Source: Anomaloglossus baeobatrachus (lineage: Eukaryota > Chordata > Amphibia > Anura > Aromobatidae). Taken from it: DNA of 64,000 bases. The notes below the pieces were generated by a model. The model was given only the letters and a program-made list of their open reading frames with translations. It was not told where the DNA came from and did no database searches. The stretch lies in NCBI RefSeq assembly GCF_048569485.1, contig NW_027442061.1:1-64000 (forward strand), written 5' to 3'. This document shows, piece by piece, positions 26,901 to 38,900 of the stretch. The position numbers were made by a program, and so were the translations under genes. How positions within the stretch are numbered: the first letter of the stretch is position 1; each line of letters begins with the position of its first letter.

Positions 26901-29900
26901 CCTGAGCTCGCTCTAGTGGAATGGTACAGTAAGCTCCTGAGCTCCCTCTAGTGGAATGGTACAGTATGCTCCTGAGCTCCCTCTAGTGGAATGGTACAGT
27001 AAGCTCCTGAGCTCCCTCTAGTGGAATGGTACAGTAAGCTCCTGAGCTCCCTCTAGTGGAATGGTACAGTATGCTCCTGAGCTCCCTCTAGTGGAATGGT
27101 ACAGTATGCTCCTGAGCTCCCTCTAGTGGAATGGTACAGTATGCTCCTGAGCTCCCTCTAGTGGAATGGTACAGTATGCTCCTGAGCTCCCTCTAGTGGA
27201 ATGGTACAGTAAGCTCCTGAGCTCCCTCTAGTGGAATGGTACAGTATGCTCCTGAGCTCCCTCTAGTGGAATGGTACAGTATGATCCTGAGCTCCCTCTA
27301 GTGGAATGGTACAGTATGCTCCTGAGCTCCCTCTAGTGGAATGGTACAGTAAGCTCCTGAGCTCCCTCTAGTGGAATGGTACAGTATGCTCCTGAGCGCC
27401 CTCTAGTGGAATGGTACAGTATGCTCCTGAGCTCCCTCTAGTGGAATGGTACAGTATGCTCCTGAGCTCCCTCTAGTGGAATGGTACAGTATGCTCCTGA
27501 GCTCCCTCTAGTGGAATGGTACAGTATGCTCCTGAGCTCCCTCTAGTGGAATGGTACAGTATGCTCCTGAGCTCCCTCTAGTGGAATGGTACAGTATGCT
27601 CCTGAGCTCCCTCTAGTGGAATGGTACAGTATGCTCCTGAGCTCCCTCTAGTGGAATGGTACAGTATGCTGCTGAGCTCCCTCTAGTGGAATGGTACAGT
27701 ATGCTCCTGAGCTCCCTCTAGTGGAATGGTACAGTATGCTCCTGAGCTCCCTATAGTGGAATGGTACAGTATGCTCCTGAGCTCCCTCTAGTGGAATGGT
27801 ACAGTAAGCTCCTGAGCGCCCTCTAGTGGAATGGTACAGTATGCTCCTGAGCTCCCTCTAGTGGAATGGTACAGTATGCTCCTGAGCTCCCTCTAGTGGA
27901 ATGGTACAGTAAGCTCCTGAGCTCCCTCTAGTGGAATGGTACAGTTGCTCCTGAGCTCCCCTCTAGTGGAATGGTACAGTATGCTCCTGAGCTCCCTCTA
28001 GTGGAATGGTACAGTATGCTCCTGAGCTCCCTATAGTGGAATGGTACAGTATGCTCCTGAGCTCCCTCTAGTGGAATGGTACAGTATGCTCCTGAGCTCC
28101 CTCTAGTGGAATGGTACAGTATGCTCCTGAGCTCCCTATAGTGGAATGGTACAGTATGCTCCTGAGCTCCCTCTAGTGGAATGGTACAGTAAGCTCCTGA
28201 GCTCCCTCTAGTGGAATGGTACAGTATGCTCCTGAGCTCCCTCTAGTGGAATGGTACAGTATGCTCCTGAGCTCCCTCTAGTGGAATGGTACAGTATGCT
28301 CCTGAGCTCCCTCTAGTGGAATGGTACAGTAAGCTCCTGAGCTCCCTCTAGTGGAATGGTACAGTATGCTCCTGAGCTCCCTCTAGTGGAATGGTACAGT
28401 ATGCTCCTGAGCTCCCTCTAGTGGAATGGTACAGTATGCTCCTGAGCTCCCTCTAGTGGAATGGTACAGTATGCTCCTGAGCTCCCTCTAGTGGAATGGT
28501 ACAGTATGCTCCTGAGCTCCCTCTAGTGGAATGGTACAGTATGCTCCTGAGCTCCCTCTAGTGGAATGGTACAGTATGCTCCTGAGCTCCCTCTAGTGGA
28601 ATGGTACAGTATGCTCCTGAGCTCCCTCTAGTGGAATGGTACAGTATGCTCCTGAGCTCCCTCTAGTGGAATGGTACAGTATGCTCCTGAGCTCCCTCTA
28701 GTGGAATGGTACAGTATGCTCCTGAGCTCCCTCTAGTGGAATGGTACAGTATGCTCCTGAGCTCCCTCTAGTGGAATGGTACAGTATGCTCCTGAGCTCC
28801 CTCTAGTGGAATGGTACAGTATGCTCCTGAGCTCCCTCTAGTGGAATGGTACAGTATGCTCCTGAGCTCCCTCTAGTGGAATGGTACAGTATGCTCCTGA
28901 GCTCCCTCTAGTGGAATGGTACAGTATGCTCCTGAGCTCCCTCTAGTGGAATGGTACAGTATGCTCCTGAGCTCCCTCTAGTGGAATGGTACAGTATGCT
29001 CCTGAGCTCCCTCTAGTGGAATGGTACAGTATGCTCCTGAGCTCCCTCTAGTGGAATGGTACAGTATGCTCCTGAGCTCCCTCTAGTGGAATGGTACAGT
29101 ATGCTCCTGAGCTCCCTCTAGTGGAATGGTACAGTATGCTCCTGAGCTCCCTCTAGTGGAATGGTACAGTATGCTCCTGAGCTCCCTCTAGTGGAATGGT
29201 ACAGTAAGCTCCTGAGCTCCCTCTAGTGGAATGGTACAGTATGCTCCTGAGCTCCCTCTAGTGGAATGGTACAGTATGCTCCTGAGCTCCCTCTAGTGGA
29301 ATGGTACAGTATGCTCCTGAGCTCCCTCTAGTGGAATGGTACAGTAAGCTCCTGAGCTCCCTCTAGTGGAATGGTACAGTATGCTTCCTGAGCTCCCTCT
29401 AGTGGAATGGTACAGTAAGCTCCTGAGCTCCCTCTAGTGGAATGGTACAGTATGCTCCTGAGCGCCCTCTATTGGAATGGTACAGTATGCTTCTGAGCTC
29501 CCTCTAGTGGAATGGTACAGTAAGCTCCTGAGCTCCCTCTAGTGGAATGGTACAGTATGCTCCTGAGCTCCCTCTAGTGGAATGGTACAGTATGCTCCTG
29601 AGCTCCCTCTAGTGGAATGGTACAGTATGCTCCTGAGCGCCCTCTAGTGGAATGGTACAGTATGCTCCTGAGCTCCCTCTAGTGGAATGGTACAGTATGC
29701 TCCTGATCTCCCTCTAGTGGAATGGTACAGTATGCTCCTGAGCTCCCTCTAGTGGAATGGTACAGTATGCTCCTGAGCTCCCTCTAGTGGAATGGTACAG
29801 TAAGCTCCTGAGCTCCCTCTAGTGGAATGGTACAGTATGCTCCTGAGCTCCCTCTAGTGGAATGGTACAGTATGATCCTGAGCTCCCTCTAGTGGAATGG

Positions 29901-32900
29901 TACAGTATGCTCCTGAGCTCCCTCTAGTGGAATGGTACAGTAAGCTCCTGAGCTCCCTCTAGTGGAATGGTTACAGTATGCTCCTGAGCGCCCTCTAGTG
30001 GAATGGTACAGTATGCTCCTGAGCTCCCTCTAGTGGAATGGTACAGTATGCTCCTGAGCTCCCTCTAGTGGAATGGTACAGTATGCTCCTGAGCTCCCTC
30101 TAGTGGAATGGTACAGTATGCTCCTGAGCTCCCTCTAGTGGAATGGTACAGTATGCTCCTGAGCTCCCTCTAGTGGAATGGTACAGTATGCTCCTGAGCT
30201 CCCTCTAGTGGAATGGTACAGTATGCTCCTGAGCTCCCTCTAGTGGAATGGTACAGTATGCTCCTGAGCTCCCTCTAGTGGAATGGTACAGTATGCTCCT
30301 GAGCTCCCTCTAGTGGAATGGTACAGTATGCTCCTGAGCTCCCTCTAGTGGAATGGTACAGTATGCTCCTGATCTCCCTCTAGTGGAATGGTACAGTATG
30401 CTCCTGATCTCCCTCTAGTGGAATGGTACAGTATGCTCCTGAGCTCCCTCTAGTGGAATGGTACAGTATGCTCCTGAGCTCCCTATAGTGGAATGGTACA
30501 GTATGCTCCTGAGCTCCCTCTAGTGGAATGGTACAGTATGCTCCTGAGCTCCCTCTAGTGGAATGGTACAGTATGCTCCTGAGCTCCCTCTAGTGGATTG
30601 GTACAGTAAGCTCCTGAGCTCCCTCTAGTGGAATGGTACAGTATGCTCCTGAGCTCCCTCTAGTGGAATGGTACAGTAAGCTCCTGAGCTCCCTCTAGTG
30701 GAATGGTACAGTATGCTCCTGAGCTCCCTCTAGTGGAATGGTACAGTATGCTCCTGAGCTCCCTCTAGTGGAATGGTACAGTAAGCTCCTGAGCTCCCTC
30801 TAGTGGAATGGTACAGTATACTCCTGAGCTCCCTCTAGTGGAATGGTACAGTAAGCTCCTGAGCTCCCTCTAGTGGAATGGTACAGTATGCTCCTGAGCG
30901 CCCTCTATTGGAATGGTACAGTATGCTTCTGAGCTCCCTCTAGTGGAATGGTACAGTAAGCTCCTGAGCTCCCTCTAGTGGAATGGTACAGTATGCTCCT
31001 GAGCTCCCTCTAGTGGAATGGTACAGTATGCTCCTGAGCTCCCTCTAGTGGAATGGTACAGTATGCTCCTGAGCGCCCTCTAGTGGAATGGTACAGTATG
31101 CTCCTGAGCTCCCTCTAGTGGAATGGTACAGTATGCTCCTGATCTCCCTCTAGTGGAATGGTACAGTATGCTCCTGAGCTCCCTCTAGTGGAATGGTACA
31201 GTATGCTCCTGAGCTCCCTCTAGTGGAATGGTACAGTATGCTCCTGAGCTCCCTCTAGTGGAATGGTACAGTATGCTCCTGAGCTCCCTCTAGTGGAATG
31301 GTACAGTATGCTCCTGAGCTCCCTCTAGTGGAATGGCACAGTATGCTCCTGAGCTCCCTCTAGTGGAATGGTACAGTATGCTCCTGAGCTCCCTCTAGTG
31401 GAATGGTACAGTATGCTCCTGATCTCCCTCTAGTGGAATGGTACAGTATGCTCCTGAGCTCCCTCTAGTGGAATGGTACAGTATGCTCCTGAGCTCCCTC
31501 TAGTGGAATGGTACAGTATGCTCCTGAGCTCCCTCTAGTGGAATGGTACAGTATGCTCCTGATCTCCCTCTAGTGGAATGGTACAGTATGCTCCTGAGCT
31601 CCCTCTAGTGGAATGGTACAGTATGCTCCTGAGCTCCCTCTAGTGGAATGGCACAGTATGCTCCTGAGCTCCCTCTAGTGGAATGGTACAGTATGCTCCT
31701 GAGCTCCCTCTAGTGGAACAGTACGCAGTATGCTCCTGAGCTCCCTCTAGTGGAACAGTACACAGTATGCTCCTGAGCTCCCTCTAGTGGAACAGTACAC
31801 AGTATGCTCCTGAGCTCCCTCTAGTGGAATGGTACAGTATGCTCCTGAGCTCCCTCTAGTGGAATGGTACAGTATGCTCCTGAGCTCCCTCTAGTGGAAC
31901 AGTACAGAGTATGCTCCTGAGCTCCCTCTAGTGGAATGGTACAGTATGCTCCTGAGCTCCCTCTAGTGGAATGGTACAGTATGCTCCTGAGCTCCCTCTA
32001 GTGGAACAGTACGCAGTATGCTCCTGAGCTCCCTCTAGTGGAACAGTACGCAGTATGCTCCTGAGCTCCCTCTAGTGGAACAGTACACAGTATGCTCCTG
32101 AGCTCCGTCTAGTGGAACAGTACACAGTATGCTCCTGAGCTCCCTCTAGTGGAACAGTACGCAGTATGCTCCTGAGCTCCCTCTATTGGAACAGTACACA
32201 GTATGCTCCTGAGCTCCGTCTAGTGGAACAGTACACAGTATGCTCCTGAGCTCCCTCTAGTGGAACAGTACGCAGTATGCTCCTGAGCTCCCTCTAGTGG
32301 AACAGTACGCAGTATGCTCCTGAGCTCCCTCTAGTGGAACAGTACACAGTATGCTCCTGAGCTCCCTCTAGTGGAACAGTACACAGTATGCTCCTGAGCT
32401 TCCTATAGTGGAACAGTACACAGTATGCTCCTGAGCTTCCTATAGTGGAACGGTACACAGTATGCTCCTGAGCTCCCTCTAGTGGAACAGTTCACAGTAT
32501 GCTCCTGAGCTTCCTATAGTGGAACGGTATGCAGAATGTTCCTAAGCTCCCGCTAGTGAAACGATATGCATTATGCGCTCGTGAGACACATGTGGCTTAC
32601 CTGCTCCTTACATGTGGCACGCCTGCTCCTTACATGTGGCTCGCCTGCTCCTTACATGTGGCACGCCTGCTCCTTACATGTGGCTCGCCTGCTCCTTACA
32701 TGTGGCTCGCCGTCGGTCCCCAGAAAGGTAGCTGTACAGGGCCGAGGGACCATCTGTTTCTCAGATAGAAAAGATAGAAAGATTGCAGGAACTTGTAGTG
32801 CGTCAGAAACAGTTTGGACCCTTTTGCATTTTGGTGTTCAAAAATGGAAGGTTGGCCTGAGCTTTCCAGTCATACCTCGGACGTTTTGGCCTGTCCGGAA

Positions 32901-35900
32901 GCCGCCATTCTCTACGAATGTGTCTTCAGCGCTGCTGGCAGTGTATTGATGGATAAGCGCAGCCGTCTGTCGTCTAAAAGCGTAGACCACCTAACATTCA
33001 TATAAATGAACAAGTCATGGATGTGTAGTGACTTTGCCACGCCAGTCCCAGACTGTGCAGATTAGGCGATGGTGTACTGCCAGTCTTCTGTGAGAAAGAG
33101 GCCTACGCCTGTCTGTCATCTTACTTGTTCTGACGACCCAAAAAAATACTGTTTCATGCCTTGTTCCAGTCTCACCTAGCCACATTGCGTTGTTGGCCTA
33201 TCGGTATCGTGTTCCAATTGTGAGCACTTTTCCTGTAGCCTCATCTTAATTTTTAGAAATGTGCTTTCGTCTGTAGTGCCAGTCTTCTGGGGTCAAAAGG
33301 ACTATATCTGCCACTTGATTTTTTAAAATGTTACATGGACCGTAACTCCCTGGTGTTTTAAGGCCCTATGGGAAGGGGGCAATTGATGCTACTACACTGC
33401 TCTGCTGACTGCCCAAAAGGTTTTTGAATCCGAAGGCTCCAAGACGCGTCTCCAAGTTGGGTCTTGTCTGAAGTGGCATGGGAGCACCAGCCCTACACCT
33501 GTCTGTCATCCACTTCCATATTTCCTTCCTTCTCTGCCGTTATTGTGAAAAATGACTCAGTACAGTCAAAAAATGAATGTTAGTACTACATGCATGACCC
33601 GGCACATGCGCAAACAACATGCATTAGTGTGCTAATCTCACTGCGTTAAAATGCAGACGACCATGCCTACCCAACACCGGCCACCAAATGAAACACATCT
33701 GCTGCTTCCTTCTCCTGTGATTAGCCCTCATGAGCCGAGTACTTGGGTGTCCTACTTAAAGTTGTCATTAATGAGCTTTCACCAAGAATTTCGGACGAGC
33801 AAAAATCTGTGATCTTTACAAAACATTCTTCATTAGTGGACAATAGTGTAATGCATGGCTTCACTGTTTTACACAAAAAAAAGAGACCCAGAGCCTGTGT
33901 GTTCCATGGACCATAACTCCCCGGTGTTTTAAAGCCCTTTGGGGAGGGGGAAATTCCCGATGGGGATGGAGCAATTGATGGTACTGAACTGCTGTTTTGG
34001 AAGGCAGAGACTACAAGATGTGTCTCTAAATCTTCTGTAGAGGTTACTGTCAATGTTAATGGAAACAAAGGTCTACGCCTGTTACTGGCTCACTAATGCC
34101 TGTCTTGATTTTTTTTTTTATACCGGCCCACAGCCTGTATTGCATGGACCATAACTCTCTGATGTTTTCAGGCCCTATGAGGAGGGGGGGGGGCAATTAA
34201 TGGTATTGTATCACTGTGTCCCTGAAAGGATTTTTGATGTTCAGGATAAAAAATGGGGGTGAAACTTATGTCTGGTGGTTAGTGCCAGGATTCTGTGACC
34301 AAGAGGGCCTAGACTGGTCACTGTAACATGTAGAGGGGGGTAATTGATGTTATTATTCCATTGTGTCCCTGGAAGGATTTTGAATGTCGAGACTACTACA
34401 TAGGTCTCCAAGTTGTGTCTTGTCTATATTGGCAGGGGTATGGGAGCACCAGCCCTACACCTGTCTCTCATCCACCTCTATATTTCTTATGTCAGTAGCC
34501 TAGGAAGCTATAGACTAGGACAAAACAGTGGTGCTGGACTGTAAATCATATTATTGCTGTTTTGGGAGCTTTTCGACCACCTAAAGGTGTTTTCTGTGCC
34601 TTATTTTTGGCCTTGCATTGAATCAAATGCGGTTCGTAAAGGTTTGATAAAGGTTCGAAGTTTGATTTGATAAAGGTTCACGAGTGCACCCTAAGCTTGG
34701 TTCGGCTCGACGAACCGAACCATGGGAGGTTCGCTCATCTCTACTGATAAACAGCAGGTGCTAGAGTGGATGGCAAGCACTGCATCAAGTCGCCTCTCCT
34801 ACTCTTCCAGCACCTCAACATCACACACAGTTGATTCCTCAGAGGTGCCACCCCAATCCCATTTGTTTGCCCCTTGTCACAAATTGCCTACCGGCAAACT
34901 GACTGTGGGGAGCCACATATGAGTGAGCCTCAAGAGCTGTTCACACATTCTATCCAATGTCCATCACAGTCCACTCCAAATTTTCCCAGACTATTGAGAA
35001 GGAAAGCATCTGCATCGATGCCCAAAATCTTTGTGAGTTGGATCCTGACCTGGATGAAGTAGGGTCCCAGCAGGATCCCGACCCTCGTCAACTGACATTA
35101 ACCCCTGGGGGTGGCGGTGAGGATGATGAGACTCAGATACCTGAGGCACACGCATACTATCCTGTGATGTCAGGTCAGGAAGAGGAGGAGGAGGGAGACA
35201 CATTTAGTCTGACGATGAAGTTGTAGATCCCAGGAATGCAACTGTGTAGCTCAGCAGACAAGGAGGAGGAGGAGGAGGAGGAAAGTGAGGATGTTACGTT
35301 AGCGATTCCTGCACAAACATGAGTTTGGACTCATTTTGGACTTTTTTGAGACAGCAAAGGATGATCCAACTTTCGTTATCTGCCAAAATTGTAAACAATG
35401 ACTCAGTAGAGGAAATTCAAATAATTTGACTACTACATGCATGAACAGGCACATGTGCAACCAACATGCATTACTGTGGGAATCTCACTGTGCTAAAATG
35501 CAGACTACCGGGCCTACCCGGCCACTGGCCACCAAATCAACTGTGTCTGTTGCTATTTCCTCCTAAGTGATCAACATGTCACGAGCCAAGTAGTTGGGTG
35601 TCCCACACAAAGTTGTCATTAATGACGTTTCACCAAGAATTTTGGAACAACCCAAAATCAGTGATCTTTACACGACATTCTTCATTAGTGGATGATAGCA
35701 CCACATTTTCAAGTTTTAGATCGTGATGATCCATTACCGCCCAATGTTCATTAAGATGAACATGTCGTGGATGTACAGTGACTTTCCAACCCCAGTCCCA
35801 GACTGTGAAGACTAGGCCATGGTGTCCTGCCAGGCTTCTGGGAGGGACAGGCCTACACCTGTCACTCAGGCTTGTCCTAATTTTTAAAATAAAAATGTCG

Positions 35901-38900
35901 GCCAACAGCCTGTGTGTTGCATCGACCGTACCTCCCTGCTTTTTTTAAGGCCCTATGGGGAGGGGGGCAATTGATGCTACTGTACCGTTGTCTGCCTGAA
36001 AGGATTTTTAATGTCGAGATAGGTTACAAAGTTGTGTCTTGTCTGTATTGTCAGGGTATGGGAGCAAAAGCCCTACACCTGTCTCTCATGCACCTCTATA
36101 TTTCTTCTGTCAATAGCCTAGGAAGAAGCTAATGGCTATGCCAAAACAGTGGTGCTGTTAAATATATAAATATATTTTTGCTGTTTTGGAAGCTTTTCGA
36201 CCCCCTTAAAGGTGTTTTCTGTGCCTTATGTTTGGCCTCCTATTGAATCCAATAAGGTTTGGAAAGGTTCGATAAAGGTACGGAGTTCGGTTCGTGAACG
36301 TGCCCCTTGTTCGGTTCAGTTCGGCGAACCGAACCGCCGGAGGTTCGCTCATCTCTAGTCATGCTATTGACAGCCGGTTCCTTGTTGCAAAACTACGGGA
36401 AGCCGGATGTCAATCAGCAAGACATCTGGAGTCACACCCAGTTGACAGGGCAGCTCGGCAGAGGAAAAGATGATGTGTTGACGTGAAGCAGAAGAGTTGC
36501 CTTCAAGAGTGGTCTGTGATCTCTCCAAGCCAGATCTGGGTAAAAACGGCAACAAGCCAAGCCTGTTGGTTTGTAGACCCTTAGTGAAAAAAATAATAGT
36601 CCCGGATAAAGCCTTCAACACTTAATTATAGCTAAGAAAGTCGCATAAAAAATAAAAATAATTGTCAGAGATTTATGTTAAGGTGGAATTCCCCTTTACC
36701 AATTTTTTAGAGTAATAAGATGGCGGTTATACTAATTGGCGGTTGTACTAATTGCCTTCACCATATTGCTTATATCAGGAGTGGTATGACTTCCGCATGA
36801 CGTGGAACACTTCAGAATATGGCGGAATTGAAGTGGTACGAATCCCACCCGACATGGTGTGGCTGCCAGAGATCGTCCTGGAGAACAAGTGAGTAACTGT
36901 TCAGGACCCCATGCTAGATCTTCCTGACCTCTCCTCTACTTAAACACACAAAAAGAGAGCACCACCACTGAGGTCACGGATGTAATGGAGAAAGCTGAGG
37001 ACAGGGACTCATAGACTGACCCTCAGACTAGGGAGTCCCTAGCTATCCCTAATCTTAGAGGTACTTCTAAAGGTGAGGATGTCTGAGCCGCCTTCCTGGC
37101 CCTGCTCCTGATCAACCCTGATTTTATAACCCTTTCCCCCCTAGAAGAACGACTAAAAGAACTAGGGATGTTTAGTTTGAAAAAGAGAAGGCTGAGAAGA
37201 GACTTAATAGCGGTCTACAAATATCTGAAAGGTAGTAACATTGTAGAGGGAACCACCCTATTTTCATTAGCACAAGGAAGTACAAGAGGCAACGGGATGA
37301 AACTAAAAGGAAGGAGATTCTGATTAGGCATTAGGAAAAACGGAAGGTAGTGAGGGCAGTCAGAGTGGAACAGGATACCACGAGAGGCAGTGAGAGCAGT
37401 CAGGGAGTGGAACAGGCTACCACGAGAGGCAGTGAGGGCAGTCAGAGAGTGGAACAGGCTACCACAGGAGGCAGAGGGCAGTCAGAGTGGAACAGGCTAC
37501 AACGAGAGGCAGTGAGGGCAGTCAGGGAGTGGAACAGGTTACCGCGGGAGGTAGTGAGGGCAGTCAGAGTGGAACAGGCTACCACGAGAGGCAGTGAGGG
37601 CAGTCAGGGAGTGGAACAGGCTACCACGAGAGGCAGTGAGGGCAGTCAGGGAGTGGAACAGGCTACCACAAGAGACTGTGAGGGCAGTCAGGGAGTGGAA
37701 CAGGCTACCACGAGAGGCAGTGAGGGCAGTCAGGGAGTGGAACAACGTTACCGCGGGAGGTAGTGAGGGCAGTCAGAGAGTGGAACAGGCTACCACAGGA
37801 GGCAGTGAGGGCAGTCAGAAAGTGAAACAGGCTACCACGGGAAGCAGTGAGGGCAGTAAGAGAGTGGAACAGGCTACCACGAGAGACAGTGAGGACAGTC
37901 AGAGAGTGGAACAGGCTACCACGAGAGACAGTGAGGACAGTCAGAGAGTGGAACAGGCTACCACGAGAGGCAGTGAGGACAGTCAGAGAGTGGAACAGGC
38001 TACCACGAGAGGCAGTGAGGACAGTCAGAGAGTGGAACAGGCTACCACGAGAGGCAGTGAGGACAGTAAGAGAGTGGAACAGGCTACCACGAGAGGCAGT
38101 GAGGACAGTAAGAGAGTGGAACAGGCTACCACGAGAGACAGTGAGGACAGTCAGAGAGTGGAACAGGCTACCACGAGAGACAGTGAGGACAGTCAGAGAG
38201 TGGAACAGGCTACCACGAGAGGCAGTGAGGATAGTAAGAGAGTGGAACAGGCTACCACGAGAGACAGTGAGGACAGTAAGAGAGTGGAACAGGCTACCAC
38301 GAGAGGCAGTGAGGACAGTCAGAGAGTGGAACAGGCTACCACGAGAGGCAGTGAGGACAGTCAGAGAGTGGAACAGGCTACCACGAGAGACAGTGAGGAC
38401 AGTCAGAGAGTGGAACAGGCTACCACGAGAGGCAGTGAGGACAGTCAGAGAGTGGAACAGGCTACCACGAGAGGCAGTGAGGATAGTAAGAGAGTGGAAC
38501 AGGCTACCACGAGAGACAGTGAGGACAGTCAGAGAGTGGAACAGGCTACCGCGGGAAGCAGTGAGGGCAGTCAGGGAGTGGAACAGGCTACCACGAGAGG
38601 CAGTGAGGGCAGTCAGAAAGTGGAACAGGCTATTGTGGGAGGTGGTGAGCTCTCCATCAATGGAAATCATGAAGCGGAAAATGGATAAACATATAGCTGG
38701 GATGATTTAGGAAAACCTGCACTCGCAGGGGGTTGGACCCAATGGCCCTTGAGGTCCCTTCTAGCTCTACCATTCTATGATTCTACCCCAGGGGAGAGCT
38801 GGGAGCAGAGTGTGATAAAATAACAGAGATAGACAAACAGGGGAAACCAAAACTATACCTCACAGCACGGTCACACAGAGGTATAAGACAATAGGAGGTA

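Noticed and set aside
35630-35905. A functional kinase gene on the minus strand
   Set aside because: Only the catalytic loop and activation segment remain, inside a hAT copy and with stops; treated as a captured pseudogene fragment.
37350-38710. Candidate repetitive host protein with 14-residue WNRLP repeats
   Set aside because: Flanks are CR1 LINE ORF2 C-terminus and CR1 3' tail, so the repeats are an expanded LINE segment.
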